Below the pieces are notes generated by a model. The model searched no databases, was not told where the DNA came from, and was given only the letters and a program-made list of their open reading frames with translations. Both the position numbers and the translations under genes were made by a program. This document shows positions 34,440 through 42,741 of a stretch of 64,000 bases of DNA, piece by piece (position 1 is the stretch's first letter; each line of letters opens with the position of its first letter). This stretch comes from Clostridiales bacterium. Lineage in GTDB: Bacteria; Bacillota; Clostridia; Lachnospirales; Lachnospiraceae. The stretch covers positions 18,240 to 82,239 of the forward strand of contig JAJQBI010000079.1 in NCBI GenBank assembly GCA_021203365.1, read 5' to 3'.

Positions 34440-36140
34440 TCATTCCGGATCGTTTACTTCAAGCTCCACAACAACCTTACACTGACTTTTATAGCAGGCA
34501 ACACCATACTTCAATAGAGTTCGCATACCATCATCTTTAAGCTCTGCAGTATAATCATTGTCGTTGATTTGCTTTAACGCTCTTTCGCATTCCTGTTCAA
34601 ACTGTGCATTTTCTGCATACTTTACTTCAATGACAATACCAATCTCTTCATCCTCAATCTCGATTGCAATGTCATAATATCCATCACCGGATTCTCTGTT
34701 CGAGTCAACGCTCCAGCCATCCTTAAAACCAAGGATGCCAAGAAGAAGCCCGTGGTAGAAGCTTTCTTTGAACTCTTTCCTGACGGCCGTATCTCTGACG
34801 CTGATCGTGTTCTTCATCAGGGCTGCGAATAGTCTTTCGACTTCAGCCGCGTTTCCGTTCTTTAGAGATTCACAAAATGCGGATACTGTCGTACCATCCT
34901 TTGCGATTTTCTTTTCAAACAGCTTTAACACATAATCTCTGAAGATGCTGCGGACTTCTGTGTTCGGTACAGTAAGGCGCACCAGATTTCCCGATGGCAT
35001 TTCACTCTGTGTCAGATATCCCGCAGCATACAGCAGGCTCCACAAATTTTCCACGCTGTCGTACATTGTATCGTAAGTGAGCTGTTCTTCTATCTTTTTC
35101 TGTACGGTTTCTCCCGATATCAGCCTCTCTATCTGGGTCTTTGTTACCCCATTGCCCATCTTCTGTATAAATCTCTTTACTTCCTCATTACCGCTTGAAT
35201 TTGTCCAGTAGCTCCTGGGCACTTTGTTTGAGTTCGTCAACAGCTGATCACACCAGTTAATCACATCCCAGGGATTATACACGTTGGCACGCCCGATTCT
35301 ATATCCGTCATACCACTCTTTTGTTATATCGTAATATTCGCGCAGATCATAATAGGCAAGCATTTCCCGAACTTCATCATCCGTAAATCCAAACTGCTCA
35401 TCACACCTCGCATCAAGTAGTGTGTACATTTTCGGATTATTAAGTCCCGTGAAAATACTCTCTTTAGATACCCGCAGACAACCCGTCAAAACCGCAAATT
35501 CCAGGTTTGGGTTGGTTTTAAGCGCCTGATGAAACATACCGCGAATAAGCTTAATCATTTCATCATAATAACCACATTCATTTGCCTTCGCCAATGGAAC
35601 ATCGTACTCATCAATCAGCACGATTGCTTTTTTGCCATAATGTTTTTCAAGCAGTTCTGTAAAATTTCTCAGGCTTGAAACCAACACCCCATCTTCCATT
35701 CCCCTGTCCATCAGCCGGGACAAAAGCTCTTTTTCGTTTGGAATCAGGTTCGTACTTTCCAAAAGGAAGCTGAACCTTCTTGCTTCCTCGTTTATAACAT
35801 CAACCGCCATACTGCGCGCTGCGCTATAGTTTGCACCCTCAATCCCCTTTAAACTGATTGAAACTACGGGATACTGTCCCATATATTTTTCACAAAGTTC
35901 AGTTTCCTTTGAAATTGCCAGCCCATCAAACAGACTTTTTTCTGTACCGATCTCAAAGAAATATTTGAGCATACTCATGTTTATGCTTTTTCCAAACCGG
36001 CGCGGTCTTGTGAAAAGATTCACCTTACCCCAATCGCTCAGGAGTTCTTTTATCATGCCGGTCTTATCGACATAATAAAAACCTTGTGTAATAATTTCCG
36101 CAAAGTCCTCTATGCCAATCGGCATTTTCTTCTTTCCCAT
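34440..36140 (-). CDS. AAA-ATPase-like protein with PD-(D/E)XK nuclease domain, copy 2
   Basis: At about 566 aa it is closely similar along its length to the protein at 26374-28089 (shared LFTRPRRFGKS, LIDEYDVPLAKAN, TGCLRVSKESIFTGLNN, and GYYDIAIEIEDEEIGIVIEVKYAE). The nuclease-like D...E-x-K pattern is kept. I choose ATG 36140 because AGAGGAAG lies about nine bases upstream; GTG 36149 is too near to it. The two copies are inverted relative to each other and bracket the fkp/nucleotidyltransferase part of the element, so they could recombine or derive from separate insertions. Confidence 0.85.
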   Translation of the reverse strand: MGKKKMPIGIEDFAEIITQGFYYVDKTGMIKELLSDWGKVNLFTRPRRFGKSINMSMLKYFFEIGTEKSLFDGLAISKETELCEKYMGQYPVVSISLKGIEGANYSAARSMAVDVINEEARRFSFLLESTNLIPNEKELLSRLMDRGMEDGVLVSSLRNFTELLEKHYGKKAIVLIDEYDVPLAKANECGYYDEMIKLIRGMFHQALKTNPNLEFAVLTGCLRVSKESIFTGLNNPKMYTLLDARCDEQFGFTDDEVREMLAYYDLREYYDITKEWYDGYRIGRANVYNPWDVINWCDQLLTNSNKVPRSYWTNSSGNEEVKRFIQKMGNGVTKTQIERLISGETVQKKIEEQLTYDTMYDSVENLWSLLYAAGYLTQSEMPSGNLVRLTVPNTEVRSIFRDYVLKLFEKKIAKDGTTVSAFCESLKNGNAAEVERLFAALMKNTISVRDTAVRKEFKESFYHGLLLGILGFKDGWSVDSNRESGDGYYDIAIEIEDEEIGIVIEVKYAENAQFEQECERALKQINDNDYTAELKDDGMRTLLKYGVACYKSQCKVVVELEVNDPE

Positions 36141-36409
36141 ATCGCTCACTTCCTCTCAGACTGCAAAGCACAATAAAACCGTCGTGTCTATAGCTTACCA
36201 CAGAGCCAACTCTCAAATCAAGGTCTGTTTCAAGAATGCTTTATTAACAATCAGCATCTTTTCCTCAATTGCAGACAGGTTCAACAGCATCCGGTTCCTC
36301 ATTGCCAATTACTGACAGGAGTTTATCTGTTGGTGTTTGAGGTTCTATATTCCGAGCCGGATCACTGTTCCAGACAATGTAAATTCTTTTTTAACTCACA
36401 CTTTTGCCT

Positions 36410-36438
36410 TTGACCATCTAAAAAAATTCGGATATAAT
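36410..36438 (+). promoter_or_regulatory. Promoter upstream of small ORF and MBL hydrolase
   Basis: TTGACC at 36410-36415, a 17-bp spacer and TATAAT at 36433-36438 form a strong sigma-A promoter. It is the main feature of the 375-bp gap 36141-36515. Confidence 0.75.
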
Positions 36439-36515
36439 TTTTTATCAGGGGGAAGGTCCGCCTGAAGCTCCGCGATATGGTGCAGGCTGCGAATTAAATG
36501 AGGAGGTTAACCCAG

Positions 36516-36641
36516 ATGAAGAAATATAAAATCACTGTGCTGAAAAGGGAATTCTATTCGAATTTAGCCAAAGAATATATACCTTTTCCTGATGGGAACC
36601 TTTGCGAAAGGAAAAAGAAGGGAGCAAACAATGAACTATAA
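36516..36641 (+). CDS. Short ORF resembling the start of a TIGR04076-type protein
   Basis: The frame of 41 codons opens MKKYKITVLKREFYSNLAKEY nine bases after GGAGG, and its end overlaps the MBL start by 11 bases. The first 20 residues recall small proteins of the TIGR04076 kind, whose Cys-containing middle and end are missing here. It could be a remnant or simply a leader peptide coupling translation to the MBL gene. Confidence 0.35.
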   Translation: MKKYKITVLKREFYSNLAKEYIPFPDGNLCERKKKGANNEL

Positions 36642-37320
36642 AATTAACAGAATAGATAAGCAAACATGGTCTGTTGAAGATGAAGGCGTGCGCTTCTTCC
36701 TTTTAACCGGCACGGAAAAGGGATTGGTCATTGACAGCGGCATGACAGCCAAAAATGCCAGAGAGATTGCCGAGGCCCTCACCAATCTTCCTTTGCAACT
36801 ATTAAATACACATGCTGATATGGATCACATTGCCGGAAATGACGCCTTTGATACGGTGCTTATGAATCCCGCTGAGTACATCAACTATTTTCATTCGAGT
36901 GCTTCCCATACGACGCCGACCCCGGTGTGGGATGGAGATATTATTGACCTGGGAGACCGGCCATTGCGGGTAATCACACAGCCTGGTCATACTCCCGGAA
37001 GCATTGCTCTTCTGGATATAAACCGGCGTATACTATTCAGTGCAGACTCTGTCCAGAACGGGGAAATCTTTCTGTTTGGCCCCATGCGAAATCTTATCGG
37101 CTATCGGCAAAGTCTGGATAAAGTGTGGGCGCACCGGTCAGAGTATGACCTGATTTTTCCATCCCACGCAGAACTGCCGTTGAAACCGGAAATCATTCCT
37201 GAACTCATGGCTGGCATGGACCAAATTCTGGCCGGAAAAGCGCCCTGCCAATCCGGCGAGAAGTTCGGTGTGCCAATTAAAATCTACGACATGGGAACAG
37301 CCGTGTTCCTGTGCGATTAA
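36631..37320 (+). CDS. MBL-fold metallo-hydrolase
   Basis: The 229-aa protein has the metallo-beta-lactamase fold signature LLNTHADMDHIAGN (H-x-D-x-D-H), TQPGHTPGSIALL, LFSADSVQNG and FPSHAELPL, giving the usual two-metal ligands; the first motif reads T-H-A-D-M-D-H. Family members hydrolyse thioesters, lactones, phosphodiesters or similar; the substrate is unknown. ATG 36631 is chosen since GGGAG lies seven bases before it and MNYKINRI fits the fold; ATG 36592 has no site. It is transcribed from the promoter at 36410-36438. Confidence 0.85.
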   Translation: MNYKINRIDKQTWSVEDEGVRFFLLTGTEKGLVIDSGMTAKNAREIAEALTNLPLQLLNTHADMDHIAGNDAFDTVLMNPAEYINYFHSSASHTTPTPVWDGDIIDLGDRPLRVITQPGHTPGSIALLDINRRILFSADSVQNGEIFLFGPMRNLIGYRQSLDKVWAHRSEYDLIFPSHAELPLKPEIIPELMAGMDQILAGKAPCQSGEKFGVPIKIYDMGTAVFLCD

Positions 37321-37344
37321 GCAGAATATTATCATCTTACTCCG

Positions 37345-37373
37345 TTGCTTTCCGCCGGAAAATGCCATATAAT
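37345..37373 (+). promoter_or_regulatory. Promoter of P1 peptidase gene
   Basis: TTGCTT at 37345-37350, a 17-bp spacer and TATAAT at 37368-37373 lie 40 bases before the P1 peptidase start. Confidence 0.65.
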
Positions 37374-37412
37374 GGGGCTATATCCAACTGGAAAAAATCG
37401 GGAGGGATTCTC

Positions 37413-38387
37413 ATGAAAGAACTCAGCATTTTAGACATTTGCGGCGTCCGGGTAGGCCATGCCCAGGATGAACAGGCAGCCACCGGCTGCACCGTCCTTC
37501 TGTTTCCCGGCCTCTGCCCCACAGGGTGTGACATCCGAGGCGGAGGCCCCGCCTCCCGGGAGACGCCGCTGACCGATCCACGCATGGCGTCACAGGGGCT
37601 GAATGGCGTCCTTCTGTCCGGCGGCAGTGCCTTCGGTCTGGATGCGGCTGGAGGCGTACTGCGCTACCTGGAGGAACGAGGTATCGGCTTTGACGTGGGA
37701 GTGACAAAGGTTCCCCTTCTCTGTGAAAGCTGTGTCTTTGACCTGGCGGTAGGGAATGCCCACGTCCGCCCGACACAGGAAATGGCCTATGCCGCCTGCC
37801 TGGACGCAGAGCGGGGTGTCTTACGGGAAGGCAATGTAGGCGTCGGCACAGGCTGTACCGTTGGCAAGCTGTTGGGGGCGTCGTATGCCATGAAAAGCGG
37901 TGTGGGAAGCTACGCCGTTCAGGCAGGCAACATTCAGGTAGGAGCTGTGGTGGCCGTCAACGCCCTGGGAGACGTGTACGACATCGACACCGGCGTTCCA
38001 CTGGCAGGGCTGTTGGAAGAAGACAGGAACAGCCTCCGCTCCTCTGAACTGACCTGCTACGCTGCCATCGACCACCCCGTGGAGAATGCCTTCGTAGGCA
38101 ACACCACCATTGGCTGTGTAGTTACCAACGGCAAATTCTCAAAGGCAGAGATGAATAAGCTGGCGGCCATGGCCTCCAACGGTTACGTCCGCACGATCCG
38201 TCCGGTGAATACCACCGCCGACGGAGACAGCCTTTACGCCGCCTCCGTTGGGCAGGAACCGGCTGCCCTGGACGTGGTCGGCACTCTGGCAGCCTATGTG
38301 ACGGGAAAAGCAGTAAACCGGGCGGTGCTGGCTGCGCAGGGGGCTTACGGCCTGAAGGCGGCCTGTGACCTGGCCGACCGTCAGTAA
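37413..38387 (+). CDS. P1-family (DmpA/BapA-type) peptidase
   Basis: The 324-aa protein has the P1 pattern: VRVGHAQD near the start, DIRGGGPASRETPLTDP, LLSGGSAFGLDAAGGV (about residues 70-85), VGVGTGCTVGKL, and VGNTTIGCVVTNG (about 235), where these enzymes cut themselves and expose the nucleophile. The family are Ntn-type aminopeptidases or amidases. ATG 37413 follows GGGAGGG. Its base composition is visibly more G+C-rich than the AAA-ATPase-like and fkp genes of the element, so it may have joined separately. Confidence 0.88.
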   Translation: MKELSILDICGVRVGHAQDEQAATGCTVLLFPGLCPTGCDIRGGGPASRETPLTDPRMASQGLNGVLLSGGSAFGLDAAGGVLRYLEERGIGFDVGVTKVPLLCESCVFDLAVGNAHVRPTQEMAYAACLDAERGVLREGNVGVGTGCTVGKLLGASYAMKSGVGSYAVQAGNIQVGAVVAVNALGDVYDIDTGVPLAGLLEEDRNSLRSSELTCYAAIDHPVENAFVGNTTIGCVVTNGKFSKAEMNKLAAMASNGYVRTIRPVNTTADGDSLYAASVGQEPAALDVVGTLAAYVTGKAVNRAVLAAQGAYGLKAACDLADRQ

Positions 38388-38410
38388 ACAGCGTAAAAAG
38401 ACATAAAAGC

Positions 38411-38470
38411 AGCCCGGCAGGTCACTGTACGCTGTGGGATTTACACAGTGTAAAAACAAACTGCCGGGCT
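38411..38470 (+). terminator. Nested hairpin after P1 peptidase gene
   Basis: An outer perfect 10-bp stem (38411-38420 with 38461-38470) encloses CACTGT...ACAGTG. No T-run follows, so termination is uncertain. Confidence 0.4.
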
Positions 38471-38672
38471 GGCATTTATGTTTATTCGGTTTTGTCAGGT
38501 ACTCTTCCCTGTTCTCTCCCTTGCTCAATTCCTTGCTCAAAGATCCCCTGGCTCAAATTACACATTAAATTCAACTCCTTTCTGAAATTTTCTTTTAGAA
38601 CTTTCCGCTGACATAATTCTATGTTATCGACCTGGTGCATATATCATAGAGATATCGCAAGGAGCGTCCAAA

Positions 38673-40409
38673 ATGCAATTGAATGAGGACTGCATTGCCA
38701 TCTATTCCCGCAAATCCAGATTTACGGAAAAAGGCGAGAGCATCGGCAATCAGGCAGAGCTTTGCAGGGAATATATTCAGGTACACTACGGGACAGAAGC
38801 TCTGGAACACGTAGTGGTTTATGAAGATGAAGGATTTTCAGGCGGAAACCTGAATCGTCCGGATTACAGGAAAATGATGGCGGCGGCGAAAAAGCGTAAG
38901 TTCAAAGCAATCGTTGTCTATCGTCTTGACCGAATCAGCCGTAACATCGGTGACTTTGCCGGATTGATTGAGGAGCTGGCACGTCTGGATATTGCGTTTA
39001 TCTCCATTAAAGAGCAGTTTGACACCAGTACACCTATGGGACGGGCCATGATGTATATTGCTTCCGTTTTTTCACAGCTGGAGCGGGAGACAATTGCAGA
39101 GCGGATTCGGGATAATATGCACGAGCTTGCGAAGACAGGCCGCTGGCTGGGCGGAACAACACCGACCGGTTATTCCTCAGAATCTGTAAAGAGTATTAAT
39201 ATTGATGGAAAGACAAAAAAGGCCTGCAGGCTGAAACTGATTCCGGAGGAAGCAAAGGTGGTCAGACTGATCTTTGATAAATATGTGGAGACGGATTCAC
39301 TGACACTCACGGAAACGGAGCTGCTGAATCAGGGATACAAAACAAAAAATAATAAAACCTTTACCCGTTTTTCCATTAAGTCGATTTTGCAGAATCCTGT
39401 CTATGCAATCGCAGATCAGGAGATGTATGATTACTTTGTGAATGCGAAGTCGGAGCTGTTTTCCGGAAAAGAAAACTTTGATGGTGTTCACGGGATCATG
39501 GCTTATAACCGTACCGATCAGGAAAAGGGAAAAACTACAATTTTGCGTCCGTTAAATGAATGGATCATATCAGTTGGCCTGCATCCCGGCATCATCCCCG
39601 GAAAGGTATGGGTACGGGTACAGGAGTCGCTTAAGAGAAACAAATCGAAATCCTACCGCAAGCCACGCAGCAATGAGGCTTTGCTGACCGGATTACTGTA
39701 CTGCGGCTGCGGCAGCCGCATGTATCCCAAGCTTGACCGGCGCAGAAGCCTGGACGGAAAGCCGGTTTACACCTACACCTGCAAAATGAAAGAACGAAGC
39801 GGCAGCAGCATTTGTAATCAGAGGAATGCGAATGGAAATGCACTGGATGCTGCAGTCACCGCGCAGATCAGGCTGCTGGAGGACGACCAGGGAATCTTTC
39901 TGAAACAGCTTGAGCAGAGCCGCAGCTCCTACATGGGTAACCGCACAGATTATGAGGAACGACTTGCAACCCTGCAGCAGAACAGAAACACCTCTGAAGG
40001 GAAGATGGAAACACTCATGGATTCGCTGGCGGAAGTGAGCGATGCAACGGCCAGAAGCGCTGTGGTGAAGCGGATTGAGCAGCTGAGCCGCGAATGTAAG
40101 GAGCTGGATTCCCGCATTCATGAGCTGAAAGCTCTGACCGCCGGACATGCACTCAGTGATATTGAGTTTGATGTATTGCGTCAGCTCTTATCTTCTTTTA
40201 AATCGGGCATTGATGAAATGCCGGTGGAACAGAAACGGGCGGCAATCCGTGCTCTTGTGCGGCGCGTGATCTGGGATGGCACAGACGCCCATATGATTTT
40301 ATTCGGCGCTTCTGAGGAGGAGATTGGGTATCCGGAAATCAAGGGTCTGGATCAGGCAGCGTCAGCCAGTCTGTCTCCAAAAACGCGTCGGGGTGACGAT
40401 AGCAAATGA
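38673..40409 (+). CDS. Large serine recombinase (SpoIVCA-like) of the sigK element
   Basis: The 578-aa protein has a resolvase catalytic domain (AIYSRKSRFTEKGESIGNQ with nucleophile Ser, about residue 12; VYRLDRISRN; FSQLERETIAERI), a recombinase domain (about 165-300), a zinc ribbon (LLYCGCGSRM ... YTYTCKMKER ... ICNQRN, about 340-390) and a C-terminal coiled coil (about 410-480). It lies against the right core site; its last residues and stop codon are read from sigK DNA. In the excised circle the frame would end GAC GAT AGA TAA, so it stays intact. Its homologues excise skin elements in the mother cell; that role here is a strong inference from position. Confidence 0.93.
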   Translation: MQLNEDCIAIYSRKSRFTEKGESIGNQAELCREYIQVHYGTEALEHVVVYEDEGFSGGNLNRPDYRKMMAAAKKRKFKAIVVYRLDRISRNIGDFAGLIEELARLDIAFISIKEQFDTSTPMGRAMMYIASVFSQLERETIAERIRDNMHELAKTGRWLGGTTPTGYSSESVKSINIDGKTKKACRLKLIPEEAKVVRLIFDKYVETDSLTLTETELLNQGYKTKNNKTFTRFSIKSILQNPVYAIADQEMYDYFVNAKSELFSGKENFDGVHGIMAYNRTDQEKGKTTILRPLNEWIISVGLHPGIIPGKVWVRVQESLKRNKSKSYRKPRSNEALLTGLLYCGCGSRMYPKLDRRRSLDGKPVYTYTCKMKERSGSSICNQRNANGNALDAAVTAQIRLLEDDQGIFLKQLEQSRSSYMGNRTDYEERLATLQQNRNTSEGKMETLMDSLAEVSDATARSAVVKRIEQLSRECKELDSRIHELKALTAGHALSDIEFDVLRQLLSSFKSGIDEMPVEQKRAAIRALVRRVIWDGTDAHMILFGASEEEIGYPEIKGLDQAASASLSPKTRRGDDSK

Positions 40410-40779
40410 GCTTCTTATGATGTTTCGCGCCCGGAAAAAATACGCAAGAGAGGTCTCTCTCTATGAGCCCATCGGCACAGACCGGGATGGAAATGAAATC
40501 AGTCTTCTGGAAGTAATTGAAAGTCCCCCGGTGGACATTGTGGAGGATTGCTGTACCAGGGAAAATATCTCCCGGCTGCTTTCCCGGATGACGGAAGTCC
40601 TCACCTCCAGGGAATACCAGGTTCTCTGCAGTCGCTACGGTCTTTTCGGAGAGAGAGAGCAGACCCAGCGGGAAATCTCCCGCCGTCTCTCCATCAGCCG
40701 CTCTTATGTCTCCCGCATCGAAAAAACCGCGCTTGCCAAGCTGCGGACGCTTTTCCCGGAAGCCAATCTGCGGTCATGA
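40399..40779 (+). CDS. sigK: Sigma-K C-terminal half
   Basis: From the ATA codon of the core the frame reads I-A-N-E-L-L-M-M-FRARKKYAREVSLYEPIG, then DRDGNEISLLEV, and ends with region 4 (EREQTQREISRRLSISRSYVSRIEKTALAKL), the -35-binding HTH. SLYEPIG...GNEISL is the form seen in sigma-K rather than sigma-E. It has no ribosome site of its own and should be expressed only after joining to the 25664 half. Joined, the protein is 212 aa (86+126). It would direct late mother-cell genes for spore coat and cortex. Confidence 0.9.
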   Translation: MANELLMMFRARKKYAREVSLYEPIGTDRDGNEISLLEVIESPPVDIVEDCCTRENISRLLSRMTEVLTSREYQVLCSRYGLFGEREQTQREISRRLSISRSYVSRIEKTALAKLRTLFPEANLRS

Positions 40780-40823
40780 ACAAAGCCAGGACATTTTCCA
40801 TTTCCATGCTGCCCTGGCTTTGT
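40780..40823. terminator. Hairpin between sigK and U32 peptidase gene
   Basis: A perfect 11-bp inverted repeat (40780-40790 with 40813-40823) lies between convergent genes. Neither strand has a clear T-run, so it may be a weak bidirectional terminator. Confidence 0.45.
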
Positions 40824-40840
40824 CCTGGCTGCAGGCTATA

Positions 40841-42079
40841 TCAAAGATCCGCCGCAGCCTCCCTGCGCCGAAGAATATCGTAAACGGAAACCGGCACTCC
40901 GGCGTCCACATAAATCCTCTGTTTCGGATGAGGCGCACTCTCCACAGGATTCATTTCCTCATCATAAAGGGCGTGCACCTCTGTGATCACATTTTCCCCT
41001 CCGGGTTTCATCACCTCAATGGTCTCGCCCACAGAGAACTTGTTCCTCTGGGTAATCCGGGCCAGGCCGGAGGGATGCACTTCCTCCACAAAGCCCAGAT
41101 AGGTATATTCCTTTATATAGGTATTACTGTCATAAATCTGAGCCTCCGAATCCGGCTTCCCATAGAAAAACCCTGTGGTAAACTGCCGGTAGGTACAGTT
41201 GGAAATCTGATCCAGGTATTCATTCAGATTCGCCCGGTATTTCTCCGGAGATTCCGTATAATCATCTATAGCCTTCCGATAGGTTCGGGTCACCGTGGCC
41301 ACATAGAGAGCCGTCTTCATCCGTCCCTCGATCTTCAGGCTGTCAATCCCCGCGGCAAAAATATCATCCAGATGATCAATCATGCATAGATCCCTGGAAT
41401 TGAAAATGTAGGTGCCCCGCTCATTTTCATACACCGGCATGTACTCTCCGGGCCGGGTCTCCTCCACAATGGAGTATTTCCAGCGGCAGGGATGGGTGCA
41501 GGCGCCCCGGTTGGCGTCCCGCCCGGCCAGATAGCTGCTCAGAAGGCAGCGCCCGGAATAGGAAATGCACATGGCACCGTGAACGAAAGTCTCCAGCTCC
41601 AGCTCCCCGGGAATCTTTTCCCGCAGGGTCCGGATCTCCTCCATGGACAGTTCCCTGGCCGTGACAATCCGCTTCGCTCCCAGCCGGTGCCAGAACCGGC
41701 AGGTCTCGTAGTTGGTGTTGTTGGCCTGGGTACTGATATGACAGTCAATCTGAGGACAGATCTCCCGGGCAAGAACAAAAACCCCCGGATCCGCGATAAT
41801 CAGAGCATCCGGGGCAAGCTTTTCAAGCTCCCGGAAGTACTCCCGCACCCCGGGAAGGTCATCGTTGTGCGCCAGTATGTTGGCGGTCACATACACCTTC
41901 ACTCCGTGGGTATGGGCAAAAGCGATCCCCTGTGCCATTTCTTCCATGGAAAAATTCCGGGCTTTGGCCCGCAGACCGAAGGCTTCCCCTCCGATATACA
42001 CCGCGTCCGCACCGAAAGCCACGGCTATTTTCAAAACCTCCAGGCTCCCGGCGGGAACCAGCAGTTCCGGTTTTTTCAT
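40841..42079 (-). CDS. U32-family peptidase-like protein, probable tRNA uridine-34 hydroxylase (TrhP)
   Basis: The 412-aa protein shows the U32 signature (ETFVHGAMCISYSGRCLLS, about residue 165, then GACTHPCRWKY), with Cys residues placed for an iron-sulfur cluster, and ELLVPAGSLEVLKIA at the start. U32 proteins of the TrhP type make 5-hydroxyuridine at tRNA position 34 from prephenate-dependent chemistry. The gene overlaps by four bases the end of an O-methyltransferase gene of TrmR type, which uses ho5U as substrate, so the pair is probably one modification pathway. GGGAGAG precedes ATG 42079. Confidence 0.85.
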   Translation of the reverse strand: MKKPELLVPAGSLEVLKIAVAFGADAVYIGGEAFGLRAKARNFSMEEMAQGIAFAHTHGVKVYVTANILAHNDDLPGVREYFRELEKLAPDALIIADPGVFVLAREICPQIDCHISTQANNTNYETCRFWHRLGAKRIVTARELSMEEIRTLREKIPGELELETFVHGAMCISYSGRCLLSSYLAGRDANRGACTHPCRWKYSIVEETRPGEYMPVYENERGTYIFNSRDLCMIDHLDDIFAAGIDSLKIEGRMKTALYVATVTRTYRKAIDDYTESPEKYRANLNEYLDQISNCTYRQFTTGFFYGKPDSEAQIYDSNTYIKEYTYLGFVEEVHPSGLARITQRNKFSVGETIEVMKPGGENVITEVHALYDEEMNPVESAPHPKQRIYVDAGVPVSVYDILRRREAAADL

Positions 42080-42741
42080 TGTTCTCTCCCTGTTGTATTT
42101 TTAAGCTTCACACTCAGCGCCGCGCCGTCCCCCAATGGCAGAACGGAGGTCTGAAGCCCGGCTGTGTGGGTCAATGTGTAAAGATATTCCCGCATCCGTT
42201 TATAAATCGTTCGATTCCTCCGTTCCACAAGATAATGGGACTGAAGAAGATCCCCCTCCTGAAGCACATTGTCCGAGAGCAGAATCCCTCCGGGCTTCAG
42301 AAGGCGCAGCACATGGGGAAGCCAGTGAATATACTGTCCCTTGGCCCCATCCATAAAAATCAGGTCACAGGGTTCCGTAAGGGTGGGAAGGATTTCCCCC
42401 GCGTCCCCTTCCAGAAGCGTAATCTGTCCCTCCCGGCCCGCTCTTTGGAAATTTTCCCGGGCCAGAGGAATCCGTTTTTCATAATTTTCTATGGTGGTGA
42501 TCTGAAGATCCGGCGGACCATATTCACATATAAGAAGAGTGGAGAAGCCCACGGCTGTCCCCACTTCAAGAACCCGCCGCGGCTGTGCCGCGGCCAGCAG
42601 CGTTTTTAAAAAGCTTTGCATTTCCCGGCGGATCACCGGCACCCTGTCTTCCAGAGCCTGCCGCTCCAGTTCTTCCAGGAAAGGCGTATTCCCTGTATCC
42701 AGGGAATTGATATAGGTACGCATCCGCTCCTCAACAATCAT
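42076..42741 (-). CDS. trmR: O-methyltransferase, probable tRNA 5-hydroxyuridine methyltransferase (TrmR)
   Basis: The 221-aa SAM-dependent methyltransferase (class I, caffeoyl-CoA O-methyltransferase-like) has VLEVGTAVGFSTLLI (SAM loop), ITTIENYEKR (acidic ribose-binding residue), DLIFMDGAKGQY and GGILLSDNVL. In Bacillus subtilis the related TrmR (YrrM) makes 5-methoxyuridine at wobble position 34 and lies beside U32 genes. The same arrangement here supports that role. It overlaps the MltG-like gene upstream and the U32 gene downstream by four bases each, indicating tight translational coupling. Confidence 0.8.
   Translation of the reverse strand: MIVEERMRTYINSLDTGNTPFLEELERQALEDRVPVIRREMQSFLKTLLAAAQPRRVLEVGTAVGFSTLLICEYGPPDLQITTIENYEKRIPLARENFQRAGREGQITLLEGDAGEILPTLTEPCDLIFMDGAKGQYIHWLPHVLRLLKPGGILLSDNVLQEGDLLQSHYLVERRNRTIYKRMREYLYTLTHTAGLQTSVLPLGDGAALSVKLKNTTGREQ

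Larger units (their letters stand above)
25922..40402. mobile_element. Skin-like sigK-intervening element, about 14.5 kb
   Basis: The two sigK halves abut this segment at a shared ATAG core (25922-25925 and 40399-40402). Joining across it gives a codon series C-I-A-N-E-L-L-M that matches the conserved sigma-K sequence and one open frame of 212 codons. A large serine recombinase gene lies at the right end, as expected for spoIVCA-type excision. Imperfect inverted arms with AAAACGCGT lie inside each end (25946-25954 and 40380-40388). Skin elements of this design are known in Bacillus and Clostridioides; programmed excision here is inference. Confidence 0.88.

Noticed and set aside
37311..37412. 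Upstream extension of the P1 peptidase frame
   Set aside because: It covers the promoter at 37345-37373 and lacks a ribosome site; ATG 37413 has GGGAGGG.
38600..38672. Sigma-E-like promoter before the skin recombinase (CATATATC with a TATGTT upstream)
   Set aside because: The -35 match and spacing are poor, so I do not list it although mother-cell control would be expected.
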